From NCBI GenBank assembly GCA_029168955.1, contig JAPDOI010000133.1, forward strand, positions 869,001 through 933,000: a stretch of DNA of 64,000 nucleotides. Reading direction: 5' to 3'. Under the pieces are notes generated by a model. The model did not search any database. It was not told where the DNA came from and saw only the letters and a list, made by a program, of their open reading frames with translations. Below are positions 1-11,182 of the stretch, piece after piece. The translations under genes were made by a program, and so were the position numbers. The stretch comes from Aplectana chamaeleonis. Its lineage: Eukaryota > Nematoda > Chromadorea > Rhabditida > Cosmocercidae. Positions within the stretch are counted from its first letter, which is position 1, and every line of letters begins with the position of its first letter.

Positions 1-1472
1 CAAGCCTTCTCGAACTTCTTAGCCTCTACACGTCCACTCTCGTTCGCGGTCACTTTGAAGCTGCCGACGCAACTTCCTCCTCAGACGCTTCTCCTCCACG
101 AAGTTTCCTGCAAAGTTCGGAGAGCACATACTCTGGGTTGTAGGTAGATGTTGTTTCTTCTGAGACGTAGGCGAACTTTCTTCTTAGGCTGTACAACCGG
201 GAGTGCACCTCTTTCGAAGCGTCCTGGATCGCACTTGACAAAAGAATCCGCGTCGCAAAGTTTCTTCTTAGTCCGTACTCCGATGTGAATAGAAACGCGT
301 TGTCGGAAATTCCTTCTGCACTCTTCATCTCTGAGACTTGTCATGTCAATCCTCTGGAGAGGCTGAGCTTCCTCGCTTCCTCTGTATGAATCCTCGCAGT
401 GAAGTTCAACAGAACAGGACGGTGATCCGAATCGAATGGCGACATCCTAACACAGCTCTAGATCTTCGAATGTCCGATACTGGAATATTCCTCGTTAGAC
501 ACTAGTCAAGCTTGTAGTTTCTAAAGTTAAGTCATCTTCCGCTTCCGCTGCCTCTTCTGGAGATAGCCAGGGCTGGTCCCTGCCACGTAAGCTGATGGCG
601 GCGATGATTCCTCTTGAATGCTCGATGCAATGTGGAATCGGGAGTGGACCACTGCGTTCTACAAAGTTCGACAAAGGCGGTAGCCATTGTCCAGATGTTT
701 GCTCCACTGCAGAAATCCATTTAGCGAGTAACTTCGGATTCCTGATCCAAGTCCCATCTTCGCATTTGCGTCCAATCCCCACGACAACAGCATGTTGACA
801 AGGTATCCTGGCCAGCAACGTATGTGAGTTCCTCATAAAACGCATCCTTCAGAATTGTCTTCGGCGGTTTTCAGTGGGCGCATGAGCACTCACTTCATCC
901 ACATGATTGAATCCTCCTGTGATCCCGCAGTCGTACCCCGAATGCATTCCGACATCGACGTTGAGCCGAACTCCTTGACCATACCATTGAAATCCTTCCT
1001 TTACAGCTATTGCACAGCCTCCCACTCTTCCTATCGTCAGCGTTACCGCAGTAGATGGTGTTGTACTCTCCGACGCTGGGATGACGGGTCTATCCTTGAG
1101 GGCGGGGTTTCCTGCCGCAAGCAGCAAACGGTGCATAGAGAAATAGCTCAGAAGTCTGGATAGCGCAGTTTTTTTTGATATCACTCGACAGCGATCGACA
1201 GTTCAGGGTGGCTTGAAATTGTGGCTTGTGGCCCAAAGACTCCATGACCTCCCTAGGTACGGATCTCTAAGGTGTTATGGACCATTAGAGGCCGCTTAGT
1301 GTGCCGGACGGCGACACCTTTGTATGCAATGTGCGAGTTGATACTTTCGCGATATAGTGTTTTGTGCACGCTATATCGCTCGAACGTTCCCTGTGTACAC
1401 TCAAACGTCTGCTGGGTTCAGTAGCAAGCAGGGGCACCAACGAGCAGGTACCAACAGACTTGTATACACACC
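1..1472 (-). mobile_element. RTE-type LINE, family RTE-1, copy A (5' part)
   Basis: Minus-strand copy of the element also present at 44142-50012 and 53121-57008. The 5' end lies near 1472, where the shared 5' UTR start (tgtatacacaccccc on the plus strand) stops matching the other copies. The window edge cuts the element inside the linker between endonuclease and reverse transcriptase. Compared with the other two copies it carries many single-base insertions, so its reading frame is broken roughly every 100-300 bases. A short 5' UTR hairpin (1349-1379) is conserved with the other copies. Confidence 0.9.
50..1184 (-). pseudogene. Broken AP-endonuclease and linker region of RTE-1 copy A
   Basis: Frame fragments match the intact endonuclease ORF at 55781-56800 in order: an ISKKTALSRLLSYFSMHRLL-like start, an AVKEGFQWYGQGV block, HAVVVGIGRKCEDGTW (VGIDANAKMG in the intact copy), then FRQRVSIHIGVRTKKKLCDA. 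In the family this domain nicks target DNA for target-primed reverse transcription. The D-x-N and SDH motifs are disrupted by indels, so no active enzyme can be made. The differences are mostly single-base insertions, which may be partly assembly error rather than decay. Confidence 0.8.
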
Positions 1473-1929
1473 CCCGTGATACATAGTAAAGTTACTTTAA
1501 AGTATGGCAAGTCGGGACTGCTAACTTCCCTATGTACAGTCTCACTTGTACTTTGCTTTCCTTATTGTGTTGGCGAAAACTCGGCGCATGTTTTGGCACA
1601 TATGCGCACCGAGTTTGCGCCAGCAACGTATAACAAGCGAACGCGAAGTATCAGCGCGATTTGTGCCGATTGTAAGTCGAGCTGGTGAGAGGAGTGTGTG
1701 AAAAATATCAGAAATCGTCTACTCAACACATTAGGGGTTGTCGGCTACACTGGAGGAGAAATGCCGGATAGCACCAATTGCCAACGCATAGCCGTCAAAT
1801 AATGCGTTGTGGTGTGTGGTATGCACTTGCACACACCGCTCCCAGCTACGCGCCTTCCGTATTGTAATTCACGACCCCTGACTCAATTCAAGACTAACTG
1901 ATCGCAATTCATTAATGAGAATGAAAATT
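1473..1929. other. Unassigned spacer
   Basis: No coding frame, tandem repeat or inverted repeat that I can support. It separates the RTE-1 copy A 5' end from the tandem array. Confidence 0.5.
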
Positions 1930-3100
1930 TAGTAGTATTGAGGATGTCGGATGTTATCCGTGAATTTCAGAGGTGGAAACTCTCTAGAAATCATTTCTAA
2001 CCCTATTTGGACGGTGCTCCAGGGGAGGAAATCCTCTGCGTGGGAACTAAATCTGTCGTGGTATCGCGGGTATTTCGGGGTGGAAATCAGTTCAAACCCT
2101 ATTTTGGGACAGGTGCAGCCTGGGGCTGCACCGTCGCTTAGGGCAGGAAATCCCCTGCGTGGAGGCTGAAATCTGTCGTGTATCGGGTATTTCGGGGTGG
2201 AAATCAGTTTAAACCCTAGGTTTGGATTTGAGACTGCAGCCTGCGGCTGCACCGTCGTCACTTAGGGCAGAGAAATCCCTGCCGTGGAGGCTAAATCTGC
2301 TCGTGGTATCCGGGTATTTCGGGGGTGGAAATCAGTTTAAGAAACCCCATTTGGACGGTGCAGGGCTTGCGGCTGCACCGTCGCTTAGGGGAGGGAATCT
2401 CCCTGCGTGAGGCTAAATCTGTCGTGTATTGGGTATTTCGGGGTGGAAATCCAGTTTAAAGCTCCTCATTTGGACAGGTGCAGGTTGCGGCTGCACCGTC
2501 GCTTAGGGGAGGGAATCTGCGTGGAGGCTAAATCTGTCGTGTATCGGGTATTTCGGGGTGGAAATCAGTTTCAAACCCTATTTGGACGGTGCAGGTTGCG
2601 GCTGCACCGTCGCTTAGGGGAGGAAATCCCCTGCGTGAGGCTAAATCTGTCGTGTCGGGTATTTCGGGGTGGAAATCAGTTTAAACCTATTTGGACGGTG
2701 CAGCCATCCTGCGTGGAGGCTAAATCTGTCGTGTATCGGGTATTTCGGGGTGGAAATCAGTTTAAACCCTATTTGGACGGTGCAGCCTGCGGCTGCACCG
2801 TCGCTTAGAGGAAATCCCTGCGTGGAGGCTAAATCTGTCGTGTATCGGGTATTTCGGGGTGGAAATCAGTTTAAACCCTATTTGGACGGTGCAGCCTGCG
2901 GCTGCACCGTCGCTTAGGGGAGAAATCTCCTGCGTGGAGGCTAAATCTGTCGTGTATCGGGTATTTCGGGGGTGGGAATCCGTTTGAAACGAATTTACAC
3001 GGTGGCTCAGGGAGGAAACCCCTTCGTGGAGGCAAAATCTGTCGTATATCGGGTATTTCGGGGTGAAAACTGTTCTACTCATTTGCTTCAAACGGAGGGA
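1930..3100. repeat. ~112-bp tandem repeat array, about 10 units
   Basis: The words aaatctgtcgtg and gtatttcggggtggaaatc recur at about 2046, 2169, 2293, 2414, 2529, 2642, 2719, 2829, 2941 and 3025, giving a period near 112 bp with one shorter unit. Most units contain an 11-bp inverted repeat, GACGGTGCAGC with GCTGCACCGTC, separated by about 5 bases, so each unit can fold into a GC-rich hairpin. The right-hand units are more uniform; the left-hand units carry extra single bases. Overlapping open frames through the array are shadows of the period and are not proposed as genes. Confidence 0.92.
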
Positions 3101-3560
3101 GATCCCCTGGGTGACGGCCTATTCTTCAAGCGAAAACTACGAAAACTGTTACAAGGACTAAGCCATTCATTGCTAGTTTCTGCTACTTCCTTTTTTCACG
3201 TTACATATATTTTAGAATTCTCTCTTAGTTCTTATGTTGATCATTCTCTCACATCTTCCTTTAGTAGCGTATCAAATGAACATCTACCTCACAAATAGCG
3301 TTTCCGCTATGAATTCGTGGTTCTACCTTGATTTGTGGTGGAATCAATAACTTAGGCGTAACATCTGCAGTGTGTTGTGCAGTCACACCACCAAACACTG
3401 CATTTGACGCCTGTGTTGGCAATCGGTGCCGTCCGGCATTTCGCGTTTTCAGTCGGCTACATAAAACCTTGAGATTTAGACAACGGAAGGCCGGAAACGC
3501 GGCCTCAATTTCCCAAACAGCCTCGCTTTTCAGCAGTACCGGATCCCTCTCCGGAGGCAG
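3101..3560. other. Unassigned spacer
   Basis: Mixed-composition DNA after the array. Short open frames exist, but none resembles a known family and no splice pattern was evident. Confidence 0.4.
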
Positions 3561-5043
3561 GACAACTTTCGGGTGAAAAACCCACTGATGAATAAACTAA
3601 AGAACGAAAAACCAAACAAAAAACCAACCAACTTTCCACCGCCTTCCTCTTGTTTTTCTTCAAGGGAGTTCACGTGAAACCCGCCAGTCTGAAAAAAGTT
3701 AGTGACCACTATCGAAATCGGAAAAAAAAGCAGTTGCGAACGAAAAACAAAACCAGTCAGGACAGCGGACAACATTAAAAAAAAACTAAACTAAACGAAA
3801 AAGACACCAGGTATGATATTTGGAGCGTGAATTTCTACAACACAAACAAAACGATGGGAATCCGTTTTTGAAAATATGGCAATTTTTTTTCTAGAAAAAA
3901 CTTCAGCAAGAAAATGTGTTATTATTTTAAAAACACTGTTCGTTGTATTGTTTCTATTATCACATTTTTTTTCTCCGAAAAAAAAAACTATTCTTGCTCT
4001 GGAAAATTTATGGCGACCTCCGAGAAAAAAATGTTTGTAAAATTTTGTCTTCATAAAAGATTCAACGACGTAAAAATTCTAAATGGTGCAAATGGATTTT
4101 CCGAAAGAAAAACTGCGAGTTTTATATTTTTTAAAGATGACTTTGTCTTTGTTTTGTCCTGTTCGGTTTGTTGTTTTGTTTTTATTTATGTTTCCTGCTT
4201 GTGATTTAATGCTTCTTCTCCTGTGTTCTGTTCGGCTTTAAAAAAAATGTTTCTTTGCCAAAAAATAATTTGCGAGGTTCCTTTCCCAAACTACATATGC
4301 TCTGTAAAATCTACGTGACTGTGAAAAATCCAGCAATGTTCTTCTTTTTTTTTCAGGAAAGCTCCGCGGTAACAAATGTTTAACCTAAGCATGTCGCGAA
4401 TTTATTCCTTTAATCCGCCCTAAAAACCTTTCGCCGAAGGACTATAATTTTAAAAACTCCCTGTAGTAAAGTAAAGAAACTATTCAAACAGAAAACACAA
4501 AGATACCAAGCGGGTTAAAGCAGGACAGAACAAGACTAAAGAAACGGGACACAAAGAAAAAAACGACAGAACTGAAAACCACAGCAGCAAATGACATAAA
4601 AACACATCACATAATTTATACATAGAAAAACGAAAAACAGCAATAATAAGGCAAGCAAAAACACAACCAAGCAAAGCGACAAAATAAAGCGGAAAAGAAC
4701 TCAGGAGAAGAAGCATCAAATCCGTCATTAACAATTCATTACACAAGAATACACAAACATCAGGTAAACATCTCAACATAAAGCAAACATCTTGAAAACA
4801 GAATCGAAAACACCAGCGAACAACATTCAATACACAAAAATCAAAGGAAAAAAAGAAGAAAACAGAAAATAAATCATAGAAATAAAAACAAAGGAAAAAA
4901 AAACAGCTGTGAGGAGCCGCGCGCGACACGCCGCGCCGCGCGCAACACTGCCGCGCTGCGTATCGACAACGGTGAAGAGTTGATGCGCAGCCAGTTCCGC
5001 GGATTCCTGGTCTTGCCGTTTCCATTCTTTATATATAGGATTC
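3561..5043. other. Strand-asymmetric low-complexity block
   Basis: 3561-3800 and 4440-4910 are rich in A and C/G with few T on the plus strand, while 3890-4380 is T-rich. The 181-codon minus-strand open frame at 4480-5025 is a product of this composition: its translation is almost only F, L, C, V and S, without a recognisable domain. The block ends abruptly where fold-back copy 1 begins. Confidence 0.5.
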
Positions 5044-7949
5044 ATTCAGTTATTTGTTTAATATTTCTTAGTGTTGTCTGTAACATTCTTCTTTATACAA
5101 CACTTTTTATATGAATTCTCACTATAATTTGAATACTTATACATTTCCAATTTCATTCATGTAATTATTGTTTTATTTAACAAAAATGTTTTGATAACAA
5201 TGTTGAACAACTATTTGGTATCAATCGTTTTAGCTCTATCCTCAGACAAACCATTCAAAACGGTAAAAACATCGAGCCTCAACAATGGAGGAGGTAGCTT
5301 GAGTTTCAACCACTTGTATCAATATTCAAAATTCCCGGGATTATTTTCGGAATTCGAAAATAACATCCGTCGTCCTAATTTCAAGAAAGTTTGCAATTTA
5401 AGAAAGAGGTTATTTCTTGATGTAGGTATGACACATTTCGCCCTCCCAAGATGTTGAAAATTTTTAGATTTAATGAAACTTGAACCTGAAAAACCTTACC
5501 AGTCGATTTTTGTAGTATTGCTGACTTCGAAACTGTCTGTATACCTGGGAAACAGTCAAGATTTACTTCTAATCTTGTTTAGTCTTGTATGAACTTCGTT
5601 CTGGCGATCGTAACCCTTCTCAGCTTACCCGTATCTCCACTCCCTCCACTCTGTCTCTCTCCATTTCTCGACGATCTGACGCACTTCTCGCTCGCGAACA
5701 GTCCTCCGAATTGATTGAATTCGCGCAGCAGGGATGGACTGGAGAGCCAGACCACTCAGCAGTCAGCGCGCGCGGTTGCGGCGCGTCACCGCAGCGATTA
5801 ATCTCCTAAGGCCTCTTTCAGAGTGCGATCGCTGATCGATGCGATGACATGTTTTGAATACAGATCGACATGCGACGCGATCTCGACCGATGTTCATGTT
5901 TATTATCCCATCGCGTCGCTCGGCGATGGAACTCTGAAAGAAGTTCAAGCGAAAGGTCTGCCTCGACCAATTGACGGCTCGTCTTCGAATGCGAATATAA
6001 ATCATCAAAAACAAGGATAGTGTCGGAATATGGAATTTTCTTTGGTTTTCCGATTTTTTTCCATAAAAAGTCTAGATCTATCCGGATGCTAAGAGGAAAA
6101 CTCTTTGTGGTTCTCTATCAATATGTGAACCTCACCCATTGTTCTTCTTGAAATTAAAAACAGACCTTCGATTCAGGTTTAGCACCTTAAAGGAATTCCT
6201 TGAGGTTTGACAGCTAACAATGCTCAACCTCCTAAAATTGCTTTCTTCAAAGTATTTCCAATTTTCTCCACATTTCTGGGGCATTTTTCGGAAATCGGTA
6301 GGTCAAATCCAATCAGAAATCAGATAATCAAAAATCGAAATTTCGCCTATCCCTGGTCCCTAGTGAGGGGTATGGTAAGAATCTACGCAGGCTTGTGGGA
6401 ACGCAGTGGTGTTCATATGGTCCAGTTGTGATGCTTTTTTACAGATCGAGGAATCAAAGTTATTTCCAGGACCATACTGCCCGCGACGAGCGACGCGACG
6501 CAATGTTTACCATCAATATCGACCGAAAATCGATATGCTTGATATGCACTGTCGCCGCCGCTGGTCGCGGGCAAAATGATCCCGGCCTATTCGATTGAGC
6601 ACGACCTTTTGCTTTAATCGATGCGCGGCCGCACGCGCTTTCCGCTTTGTGGTCCGCGACCAAGGATTTACTCACCGAAGGCACGAATATTTCAAGAGGT
6701 TACTGTTAAGGGTCTTTCCCCACAGTAGCACAGATAACACAGAGTTTTCCTCGTAGAATTCGGATAAATCTGTCTTTCAAATTAAAAAAAAACGGAAAAC
6801 TCAAGAAAATTCCATATTCCCACCCTATTCCTTTGTATTTAATGTTTTAAATCCGCATTTGACGATGCCGTCAATTGATTGAGGCAGACTTTTCGCTTAG
6901 GAGATTAATCACTGCGGTGACGTGCGCGCGCTGGCTGCTGGGTGGTCTGGCTCTCCAGTCCATCCCTGCTGCGCGAATTCAATCCGATTCGGGGACTGTT
7001 CTCGGCGAGGAGGCGTCAGATCGTCGAGAGAAATGGAGAGAGACAGAGTGGAGGGAGTGGAGATACGAGTAAGCTGAAGGTTGACGATCGCCAGAACGAA
7101 GTTCATACAAGATTAGAAGTAAATCTTGACTGTTTCCCAGGTATAGAGACAGTTTCGAAGTCAGCAATACTACAAAAATCGATTATTAAGGTTTTTAAGG
7201 TTCAAGTCTCATTAAATCTGAAGATTTTCAACATCTTGGGAGGGCGAAATGTGTCATACCTACTTCAAGAAATAACCTCTTTCTTAAACTTGCAAACTTT
7301 CTTAAAATTAGGACGACGGATGTTATTTTCGAATTCTGAAACAAATCTCAGAAATTTTGAATATTGATACAAGTGATTGAAACTCAAACTACCTCCTGCA
7401 TTGTTGAGGCTCGAAGTTTTTACCGTTTTGAATGGTTCGTCTGAGGATACAGCTAAAACGATTGATATCCAAATAATTATTTAACGTTGTCAACAAAACC
7501 ATTTTTTAAATAAAGCAATAATTATATGAATGAAATTGAAATGTATAACTATTCAAGTTATAGTGAGAATTAATATAAAAATAGAGTAGTATAAAAAGAA
7601 TGCTACAAACAGCATAAAAAATGTTAAAACAAATAACTGAATGAATAGCTAATAAATAATGCCAAGAGTTGAAATGGAATTAAATTTTGAAAAAATAAAA
7701 AAATAAAAAAATTTCTAAAATAACCTAAATCAAAAACAAGTTGAATAGACTAAAGTAGACACAGTCATAAAACCTATATGCGTTGTTTGAGAGTAGGCCA
7801 TGTATAGATCAAAAAGAAAGAGTGATCAATGCTGATTCCAGAAATGTCTTCAAGTTTGAAAAACGTCAACTGTGAAGCGAGTTATAATCAAAAGACGAAA
7901 GCAATTTTCCGCGTTTTTTCGCCTTTACCAAAACTTAGGGTGGGTATTG
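5044..7949. mobile_element. Long-arm fold-back DNA element, copy 1 (left end truncated)
   Basis: The left arm (5044-5808) is the reverse complement of the right arm (6897-7949), about a 1.1-kb loop apart. The right terminus reads ...TAGGGTGGGTATTG followed by TA, matching the termini of copies 2 and 3. The first ~250 bp of the left arm is missing relative to those copies. No transposase is visible inside, so it is probably non-autonomous. The TA lies inside the CR1-like ORF that continues at 7952, next to its SNTRG motif, so the element inserted into that LINE. Confidence 0.88.
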
Positions 7950-7951
7950 TA

Positions 7952-10090
7952 CCTCTGGTGTTCGATGCCCTCATTTTGAGAAAAGTGTTTGGCCGCAAGC
8001 CACTATGTCCATACAAAATCTTATACATCATTAAAAGATCAAATCTTCTCCTCCTGCACGCCAGCGGTTCCAATTCGAATCTTGCGTTCCTAGCCCTACT
8101 GCATGGTATATTTGCATAGTTAAATCCCAAGAATCTTATCATCAACTTGCGTGTGAAACTGTTCAGAACCTTCTCCAACGCTTTTATTGTAGCGACTTTA
8201 TGAGGGCTTGATATCTGCAGTTCCATACTCCAGAAGTGGCCTAATATAGATTTTGTAGGCATTCAAAGCACCTTCTCATTTTGAGTAGAGAGTGCACTGA
8301 ATAGACAGTACATAACCTTATTTGCTTTGGACACAGCCTTTGCACAGTGAGCATCGAAGGTGAGATCCTTTCGAACCAGGAAGCCAAGATCCGTTATTTC
8401 CTCAACAATTTGGAAGCTGCAGATCTTCTGCGGTATATATAGCTTCTGAACTGCTCTTACCAATGTGGAGAACTTTCGTTTTTTCCTTAGACAGTAACAT
8501 TTTCCACTCCTTGGACCACTTTATCACCTCATTAAAAGCCTCTTACAAGCTTTCTCTATCGGCTATCGACTGAATTGGGGAAAATATTTTGAAGTCATCG
8601 GCAAAAACGGAGCATTTCACTCTTACCTAAGGATACTACTCGCGGAGTTCATATGTGAAAATGTTAAACAGGGTTGGAGATAAAACCCCTCCTGCGGTAC
8701 GCCACTGCAAACAGGCCTTGAATCAGAAAAGGTGGAGTTTACGCGGACTACAAATGATCTATTACTCAAAAAGCTCTGATCCATGCAACTATCCTGGGGT
8801 GAATACTGACACGTGTGAGTTTAGACATGAGTTTTGAATGCGAAACTCTATCGAAAGCTCTTGAGAAATCTACGTAGATAACATCAACCTCTTTACCCTC
8901 ATCAATGTAAGAAGTCCATTCATTAAGCGACTGCAACATAGCCGTCACGGTAGACTTTTGCTTTTGAAAACCATGTTGATCATCCGAAATGATCGAGTGA
9001 TCATCCAAATGTTTGCACACTCTTACCTTGAGAATTTTCTCAAACAATCTACCAAAAATTGAAGTGATGCTGATTGGTCGAAAATTCTCAGGGTTAGTGA
9101 ATGGTGGTTTCTTAGGTACAGGCGTTACGAAAGCAATACGCCACCTATCCGGGACCTCTGCACGCATGTGAAAGACAAGTTGAAAATCTGTGTTGCCGGA
9201 CCTACAATAATGGGCGCTACCTGTTTGATGAATCTCAAGGGGACATGATCAGGTGTATCAGAGAAAGAGTTGGGCCATTTCATAAGAAGTTCATGAACTA
9301 CTCCTGGATGAAACCAGACCGAGTCAGCCATGCATGCGAATTCTTGAATATCTACGATAGTATCATCCGAATCATCATCCCTGCAAAAAGCTTTTTCAAA
9401 AGCAGTTGCCAAAATCTCAGACCTCTCTTTATCGTCAGCTATCATAGACCCTTCACATTCAATCGGTCCTAACTGTGGTCTATCTTTCAGCCTCGAATTC
9501 AGGAGCCTGTAAAGGTGTCTTTATTCCCAGATTCAATTACCTACTCTTTTCCACATTCTTATTATACTTTTTAATTTTTTTCTCAAAGTTTAAACAAGTT
9601 TCTCGATATGTATCCCAATCACTAGCCGCATCGGTATTTTTCGCCTTATCCCATGTCTGCAATTTTCTTGAAGCAAGACGTTTGAGATGTTCCGGGAGAT
9701 GACCCTCATCCTTAGAAACTTCCTTGAGAGGCACAAAGAGATATAGTCTACAGCAATGTTAGTAGGACCTGGTGAGGTCGCGGACTCGTCCTAACATACG
9801 GTATTCTGTTAGGGCTATCCCTCATTTTTTCGGAACATCTTTGATAGATTGGTGAGTCTGTGTGTTCACCGATAAGACTACATCTGTGAAAGCAATGAAA
9901 ACAGGTGAAAATGTGAGAGCGAAAGCCGAAACTCACCGACCAATTTTAGTTATTTCTGAAAAATGAGTGATAACACTATGAGGCTACAGTATGCTAGGAA
10001 GAATCCGCAACCTCACCAGGTCCTACTTCCATTGCTGTAGACTATAAATAGAGTGCTGCAAAATATTGTTGAAGAGCTCATATTTAGTTG
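7952..10090 (-). pseudogene. CR1-like LINE, pol fragment (RT and C-terminal domain)
   Basis: Minus-strand fragments in order from the 5' side: a linker (YELFNNILQHSIY, then LFVPLKEVSKDEGHLPEHLK), the RT N-terminal region (TPDHVPLRFIKQVAP), RT motifs (FRPISITSIFGRLFEKILK, DQHGFQKQKST, VIYVDFSRAFDRVSH) and the C-terminal CR1 region (ALEKVLNSFTRKL, DLLMMYKILYG). Several frameshifts and in-frame stops separate the pieces, and the YADD segment is disrupted. The family copies its RNA into nicked chromosomal DNA. Two DNA elements sit inside it: fold-back copy 1 at its C-terminal end and a TA MITE at 9742-10046. The 5' half is absent. Confidence 0.88.
9742..10046. mobile_element. TA-flanked MITE with ~40-bp terminal inverted repeats
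   Basis: The ends are inverted copies (TAGTCTACAGCAATG and, about 20 bp in, AGTAGGACCTGGTGAGG), and each end is bordered by TA. Removing the insert with one TA rejoins the surrounding minus-strand LINE frame as NNILQHSIY-LFVPLKEVS, which supports both the boundaries and a TA target duplication as in Tc1/mariner-type transposition. No coding capacity. Confidence 0.9.
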
Positions 10091-10105
10091 TTCATATTTA
10101 ACTTG

Positions 10106-10127
10106 GTTTAATTACCCAAGTTTGAGG
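10106..10127 (+). other. Genomic copy of the nematode SL1 spliced leader
   Basis: All 22 positions match the canonical nematode SL1 exon. It is not followed by a GT donor or the conserved SL RNA intron (the next bases are ggtctggtctatgg), so it is not an SL RNA gene. It sits at the start of a CR1-like sequence, which fits reverse transcription of a trans-spliced transcript. Confidence 0.9.
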
Positions 10128-10468
10128 GTCTGGTCTATGGTATATGGTACCAGTGGTATTCTCCTTACTGGTCTGGTGATCTCATGGTCTGGTGATCTCA
10201 TGCGCATTCTATGGTAACCTAGTGCTAATCTCCTTGAAATAGTGCGAATTCACAGGTAATTTGTTTGATATGATGGATAATGCTAGTAATATCATGGCGA
10301 TGTCATCGACGACGAGTGACTTTGATGCGGCCGCCAAGCTAATGATGGAGGATGCGTCGATTCCGGCTCACCTTCGTGTTGTGATCGCGTATTTGATGGA
10401 AGGAAGAAACCAGATGCAGAACCTGTGCGATGTGAACCGTGAGCTGTCTCAACATGTTACTGCCCTGA

Positions 10469-10582
10469 TCGGCCGGTTCACCATCCCACTATCAATTGTG
10501 CCGCGGATCAGCCGTCAAGCGCCGCGGACCGTCCGAAAGCTCATCTGCCGCCGCGGACGGGCCGTGAGTTTCTCTGAGTTGT
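10469..10582 (-). mobile_element. Small CCGCGG-rich element with a CTCAGAGAAA-type end
   Basis: About 110 bp, nearly identical to the reverse complement of 17290-17400. One end is CTCAGAGAAACTCACGG (minus strand), and the body repeats CCGCGGATC/CCGCGGAC words. It interrupts the CR1-like retrocopy. Confidence 0.7.
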
Positions 10583-11182
10583 TTCTAACGTATTCAGAGC
10601 CTTTGTAGTGCGTAATGCACCAGCTTTCACCACCTATTTTTGTTTTTGCCACCTAAATTTGTATTTGTTGGTTTGCATAATTTTGCAGGTATCAAGGCTA
10701 GCCGGCTGTTCAACCTTAGACCATCAACCACTAGGGGAGCACAGGTGAAATTGGGCCTCATTGGGGCCAGGCGGAATGTACGACAGCACTTCTTTGTCAA
10801 TAGGGCGGTGTCTAAATTCAATATGAATTACTTCGGTCAAGTTTTGTAGTGGGGAAACTCAGTGAATTCAAAAATACACTTAAGAGTTATCTGTTGTCCC
10901 AGGAGTAATGTTTGTAAGATCCCTTTTCTTCATGGTGCCGGTGTATGCCTAATAGTCAGTTGGTCCATTTGTCTATTGTTGTTCGACTGACTTTAGTGCT
11001 TTAAGTCTCTTAATTGCTGTTTGGGTATTTATTTCTGTTGTTGTCTCTGACACGGGTTTACCGTGTAATAAATCAATCAATCAATTTCAAACTGCATACA
11101 GATTACTGTCGATTCCCCTTAGGCCCAGTTTCGTCGGAAAAGACTGGGTTAAGTTCTCAATAATGGATCAGAGAGGGGTTAC

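Larger units (their letters stand above)
10106..11090 (+). mobile_element. Internally deleted CR1-like retrocopy starting with SL1
   Basis: Order: SL1; a ~145-bp leader; an ORF1-like start at 10273 (MDNASNIMAM, EDASIPAHLRVVIAYL, NRELSQHVTALI); a GC-rich insert (10469-10582); then the RT C-terminus (ASRLFNLRPSTTRG, RRNVRQHFFVNRAVSKFN and, one frame on, ELLRSSFVVGKLSEFKNTL); and a short 3' UTR ending in an (AATC)n-like tail at about 11065-11088. Endonuclease and catalytic RT are missing, so it would depend on enzymes supplied in trans. A GTGAGT-to-TTTTGCAG splice reading across 10565-10689 is possible, but the GC insert explains the donor better. Confidence 0.8.

Noticed and set aside
2407..2917. 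Repeat protein encoded by overlapping ORFs (KSVVYRVFRGGNQFK)
   Set aside because: Translation of the 112-bp tandem array; frames shift between units and the opposite strand is equally open.
4480..5025. 181-codon minus-strand ORF that looks like a multi-pass membrane protein
   Set aside because: The frame follows from a nearly T-free plus strand; the translation is low-complexity F/L/C/V/S with no domain and no splice or start context.
5809..6896. Transposase gene in the fold-back element loop
   Set aside because: Only short frames occur in all three copies and none has DDE/D motifs.
10106..10240. SL RNA gene at the SL1 match
   Set aside because: The leader is followed by GG rather than a GT donor, no SL RNA body or Sm site follows, and LINE coding sequence starts 145 bases on.
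10565..10689. Spliceosomal intron (GTGAGT...TTTTGCAG) inside the SL1-headed copy
   Set aside because: The donor lies within an inserted CCGCGG element also found alone at 17290-17400, so the gap is better explained by insertion plus internal deletion.
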